64,000 bases of DNA from JBGNFV01 sp049645705 (GTDB lineage: Bacteria > Bacteroidota > Bacteroidia > Cytophagales > Cyclobacteriaceae). The DNA is taken from NCBI GenBank assembly GCA_049645705.1, contig JBARUK010000028.1, positions 18,877 to 82,876 on the forward strand, given 5' to 3'. The translations under genes were made by a program, and so were the position numbers. Below the pieces are notes generated by a model. The model made no database searches, was not told the DNA's origin, and saw only the letters and a program-made list of their open reading frames with translations. Shown here piece after piece: positions 61,383 to 64,000 of this stretch. Position 1 is the first letter of the stretch. The number at the start of each line of letters is the position of its first letter.

Positions 61383-63281
61383 ATGAAACTAAACCAGCTA
61401 CTCGTGTGCCTGCTACTGGCGTGGACCCTACAGCCTGCCATGGCCCGGCAGGGTGCGGCACCGGACAAGGGCCTGTACCTGCAGCCCCATACTGAAGCCA
61501 GCCGCTCTGCCCTGCCGGAGCAAGCCAAAGCCAACCTGCAGGCCTATGCGGCCAAGAGCCGGTACAAAGGGGCCACCGCCTACCGGGTAGGTAAGCTGGC
61601 GCAGGCCATACAGCAAAACCGGCTAAAGGTGCAACTGCCAAACGGCAAAAAACTGAAGGCGACTACGGTGCGGCTGGACTACCGGGACGAAGGCCACTAT
61701 ACCTATACGGGTGAGCTGCCGCAGGAAGGCAATATACTGCTGATGGCGCGTGACGGTGAGGTAATGGGCCAGATGCGCTACAGGGGCACAGTGTACAGTA
61801 TACAGCAGCTACCGGGCGGCGGCGCGGTGGTGCTGGAGCAGGACGGCGAAGCCCTGAAGAACAGCACCTGCGGCACGGAAGATACCGGCGCCACCACCAC
61901 CCGGACCAGCCCGGCGGCGCCAGCGCCAGGCAGCACCAGTAAGAACACCACCAGCCAGAGCACCCCCGCGCCCGATACGGAAGTGCGGGTGCTGGTGCTG
62001 TTTACGCCCGCGGCGCGGGCCTCGGTACCCAGTATAAGCAACCTGATAGACGTGGCCAATGCGCAGCTAAACGATGGCCTGGCCAATAGCGGCATATTTG
62101 GCAACCAGATCTCCTTTTCGGTGGTGGCGAAGAGGGAATTTGATTACAACGAACAGATAAGTATTAGGAATGATATAGACTCGCTACCAACGATACTACC
62201 CATCCGAGGATTGAGAGATCAATACCAAGCGGATATAGTGGTACTGCTGACTAACGGTGATTATGGTGGAATTGCAGGTGTAGCATCAGAAATTGGCCCT
62301 ATAGTGGACAGCGCTTATGCCATTGTCCAAACTGAATATGCGACGGCCACCTATACCTACGCACACGAGGTGGGCCACCTGATGGGGCTGCGCCACCAGC
62401 AGTGCAGTGTGTACAATACAGGTAGGGGAGGCTGCGATGACCGGGGCCAGGAGGAGCACGGCTGGCGGTGGATGTACCGCAACTGGTTTCTGGGCAAGCG
62501 GTACTACAAGCATACCATAATGCACCAGCTAGTCATAAACCACGACCGGGAGCTGAAGTTCTCCACGCCCCTGGTAGAAGACAATGGCGAAAAGATAGGG
62601 CAGGCGGGTACGAATGATAATGTACTGGCCCTGCGCCAAAATGCGCCCGTAGTGGCGGCCTTTCGCCAGACCGCGCAGCCCATATACCTGAATGCAGGCG
62701 GGCCCGGCACGGCAGGTGATGGCGAGACCATAGCGCTGAGCGCGGCCGTAAGCGGCGGCACCCCGCCCTATACCTACGAGTGGCAGACCAGTACCGACAA
62801 TGTGACCTATACCACCATACCCGGCAGCGGGGCCACCGTGTATACGGCTATGCCCATAGGTAGCGGCCTGTACTACCGCGCTACCGTAACGGACGCGCAG
62901 GGCCTGACCGCCACCAGCCCCTATAGCTATGTAACGAATAGCAGCAACGGTGGCGGAGGCGGTGACCCCTGCGTGGTATGCCCCGATAAGCTGCCCGGCA
63001 GCCGGGTGGCCGATGCGCCTGCAGTGGCGGACAAGCCCATGCTGGTGTACCCGGTACCGGCCACGGATGCGGTGACCATACGCTATGCTACCGGGCAGGG
63101 CGGCCCGGTGAGCCTGCGGCTGACCGATGCCGGGGGCAAGACGGTACAGACCGAAAGCTACGAGCAGGCCGCGGGTACGCATACGCTGACTACAAGCTTG
63201 GGCCACCTGCCCGCCGGGCTGTACTACATAATACTAGAGACCCCCCAGCGGGTACAAACCTATAGACTGATAAAAGAATGA
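61383..63281 (+). CDS. Secreted metzincin metalloprotease with T9SS sorting domain
   Basis: 632 residues. Signal peptide (1-22, ending 'PAMARQ'), N-terminal region (23-165), a Thr/Ser/Pro linker (about 166-198), then a reprolysin-like catalytic domain (200-425) with zinc motif 'HEVGHLMGLRH' (328-338) and Met-turn 'HTIMHQ' (377-381). An Ig/PKD-like domain follows (about 433-520, 'SGGTPPYTYEWQTSTD'), a Gly linker, and a C-terminal Por/T9SS type A sorting domain ('VYPVPATDAVTIRYA', 'LPAGLYYIILET'). It is exported across the outer membrane by type IX secretion and degrades or processes proteins. The DNA is notably GC-rich and repetitive in codon use compared with neighbours. It overlaps the lipoprotein gene by 4 bp. 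Confidence 0.92.
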   Translation: MKLNQLLVCLLLAWTLQPAMARQGAAPDKGLYLQPHTEASRSALPEQAKANLQAYAAKSRYKGATAYRVGKLAQAIQQNRLKVQLPNGKKLKATTVRLDYRDEGHYTYTGELPQEGNILLMARDGEVMGQMRYRGTVYSIQQLPGGGAVVLEQDGEALKNSTCGTEDTGATTTRTSPAAPAPGSTSKNTTSQSTPAPDTEVRVLVLFTPAARASVPSISNLIDVANAQLNDGLANSGIFGNQISFSVVAKREFDYNEQISIRNDIDSLPTILPIRGLRDQYQADIVVLLTNGDYGGIAGVASEIGPIVDSAYAIVQTEYATATYTYAHEVGHLMGLRHQQCSVYNTGRGGCDDRGQEEHGWRWMYRNWFLGKRYYKHTIMHQLVINHDRELKFSTPLVEDNGEKIGQAGTNDNVLALRQNAPVVAAFRQTAQPIYLNAGGPGTAGDGETIALSAAVSGGTPPYTYEWQTSTDNVTYTTIPGSGATVYTAMPIGSGLYYRATVTDAQGLTATSPYSYVTNSSNGGGGGDPCVVCPDKLPGSRVADAPAVADKPMLVYPVPATDAVTIRYATGQGGPVSLRLTDAGGKTVQTESYEQAAGTHTLTTSLGHLPAGLYYIILETPQRVQTYRLIKE

Positions 63282-63835
63282 AAACTAAAACGATATACAA
63301 GATAGCGGGTATAGTCTTGCTGATGTGTGGGCTGCAGGCTTGCGGTAAAGAGGATATAGGTCCACAGCGGAATTATGAGTATGGGGGTAAAGCTACCGCA
63401 CTTAAAAACAATATAGAATGGACAGCAGAGATTAGGGCTGGCAAGGCAAATGAAGATAGCGATGGTTTCAGCTTCCAGTTTTTAGTTTACAATGGCTTTA
63501 CACTATTAGAGGAAATATATGTTTACAATATTTACCCCCAGACAGGCGTACAAGATATCGTAACATCAAATTTCACTACCGAACCACAAATTGTAGGCAG
63601 TAAATTTTATGTCATGATTGATGGTGACGTAATAGATGATATTTACAAAATAGATAAGACGAAAGATAATTATATTACAATAGACGAGTACGATGCAAAT
63701 GCTGCTAAGATCAGGGGCACCTTCCAAATACATACTGTGATAGAGAAAGACGGGCGATTTACAGAATCTGAACCGGAGGTACGCTTTACGGCAGGTGAGT
63801 ACGAGACGGAAGTAAACCCTGAGTGGTTCGAATAG
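63278..63835 (+). CDS. Lipoprotein, coupled to the metalloprotease
   Basis: 185 residues. Lipoprotein signal 'IAGIVLLMCGLQAC' with 'GKEDIGP' after the Cys. The mature domain, with 'NNIEWTAEIRAG', 'FSFQFLVYNGF', 'NYITIDEYDANAAKIRGTFQ' and a final beta strand, is like DUF6252-type Bacteroidota lipoproteins, a similarity I hold only loosely. The ATG overlaps the protease stop (ATGA), so both are made together. It could be an inhibitor, chaperone or surface partner of the protease; no evidence decides. Confidence 0.75.
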   Translation: MKTKTIYKIAGIVLLMCGLQACGKEDIGPQRNYEYGGKATALKNNIEWTAEIRAGKANEDSDGFSFQFLVYNGFTLLEEIYVYNIYPQTGVQDIVTSNFTTEPQIVGSKFYVMIDGDVIDDIYKIDKTKDNYITIDEYDANAAKIRGTFQIHTVIEKDGRFTESEPEVRFTAGEYETEVNPEWFE

Positions 63836-63866
63836 CAAAGTACGGATAGGTTACAATATCCATATA

Positions 63867-63901
63867 AACCCCTGCACAGGCTATCTGTGCGGGGGTTTTT
63901 T
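63867..63901 (+). terminator. Terminator of the protease-lipoprotein operon
   Basis: AACCCCTGCACAG (63867-63879), loop GCTAT, CTGTGCGGGGGTT (63885-63897), 13 pairs with one G-T, then T-rich. Confidence 0.8.
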
Positions 63902-64000
63902 GCTTTAAGTAAGCAACTCTCTGTTAGTCGCCACAGGCTGCCAGTTAGCCCCTGGCGGGGCTGTTGAGTTCCCCCGAAGGGACTAAAGCAAACTCAACTA
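63902..64000. repeat. Structured intergenic segment at the window end
   Basis: Contains AGCCCC-TGGC-GGGGCT (63947-63962) and GTTGAGTT (63963-63970) / AACTCAAC (63991-63998) enclosing CCC-CCGAA-GGG. The stacked hairpins look like a repeat-type intergenic element cut by the window edge. Confidence 0.35.

Overview
The window looks like chromosomal DNA of a member of the Bacteroidota, most likely a Cytophagales-type (gliding, environmental) bacterium. Evidence seen: promoters of the Bacteroidota type (TTG/TTTG, 18-20 bp, TAnnTTTG) before glyA, both tRNA genes and several other genes; a secreted metalloprotease with a type IX secretion (Por) C-terminal sorting domain; many Bacteroidota-type lipoproteins; and families such as DUF6150, DUF4377-META, DNRLRE and short STAS-like proteins. 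No transposase, integrase, CRISPR array or rRNA operon is visible. The exact genus cannot be read from the sequence.

Layout. 1-201: N-terminus of an ECF sigma factor. 693-5573: uvrA, then a tpiA-DUF6150-prmA operon with 4-bp overlaps. 5716-8045: a small hypothetical, hemH, a DUF427 protein and a lipoprotein. 8208-12855: minus-strand SNF2 helicase, LolC/E-like permease and rbfA. 12987-20902: polytopic membrane protein, rpiB, tatC, glyA, a small coiled-coil ORF, pheA, two hypotheticals, tRNA-His and dihydroorotase. 20956-25701: DEAD-box RNA helicase, a 495-bp gap holding two tandem sRNA-like units each with its own terminator, then gcvP. 25867-30856: AlbA_2 protein, PIN-PhoH ATPase, STAS-like protein and uvrB. 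31194-36761: second STAS-like protein, an orphan PrnB-family (pyrrolnitrin-type indole-rearranging) heme protein, and a minus-strand run TPR - comA - DUF368/PopT - aroE. 36894-42039: capsule/exopolysaccharide export and control genes (CpsB-type phosphatase, Wzc-type tyrosine kinase, Wza-type lipoprotein, GT4 glycosyltransferase). 42384-55684: hflX, tRNA-Arg(CCU), a cadherin/DNRLRE lipoprotein, a short flotillin-like protein, a D-threonine-aldolase-family enzyme, a GAF sensor, DUF4377-META, MscS, DUF547, a CPA2 antiporter with a tandem-Usp protein, and glyS. 55815-59416: aspS, secreted hypothetical, tadA and sod. 59417-60523: a gene-free 1.1-kb stretch with dispersed and tandem repeats. 60524-63835: an accessory-looking block of a hypothetical, a T9SS metalloprotease and a translationally coupled lipoprotein.

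Most of the window is housekeeping: DNA repair (uvrA, uvrB), translation (prmA, rbfA, glyS, aspS, tadA, hflX, tRNAs), central metabolism (tpiA, rpiB, glyA, gcvP, pheA, aroE, pyrC), heme (hemH) and envelope functions (tatC, MscS, LolC/E-like, PopT). glyA and gcvP together give one-carbon/glycine flux, but gcvT and gcvH are not here. The items most worth attention are the tandem sRNA-like units before gcvP, the orphan PrnB homologue whose strong terminator is embedded in the opposite-strand aroE coding sequence, the bacterial phosphosulfolactate synthase, and the repeat-rich gap at 59.4-60.5 kb.
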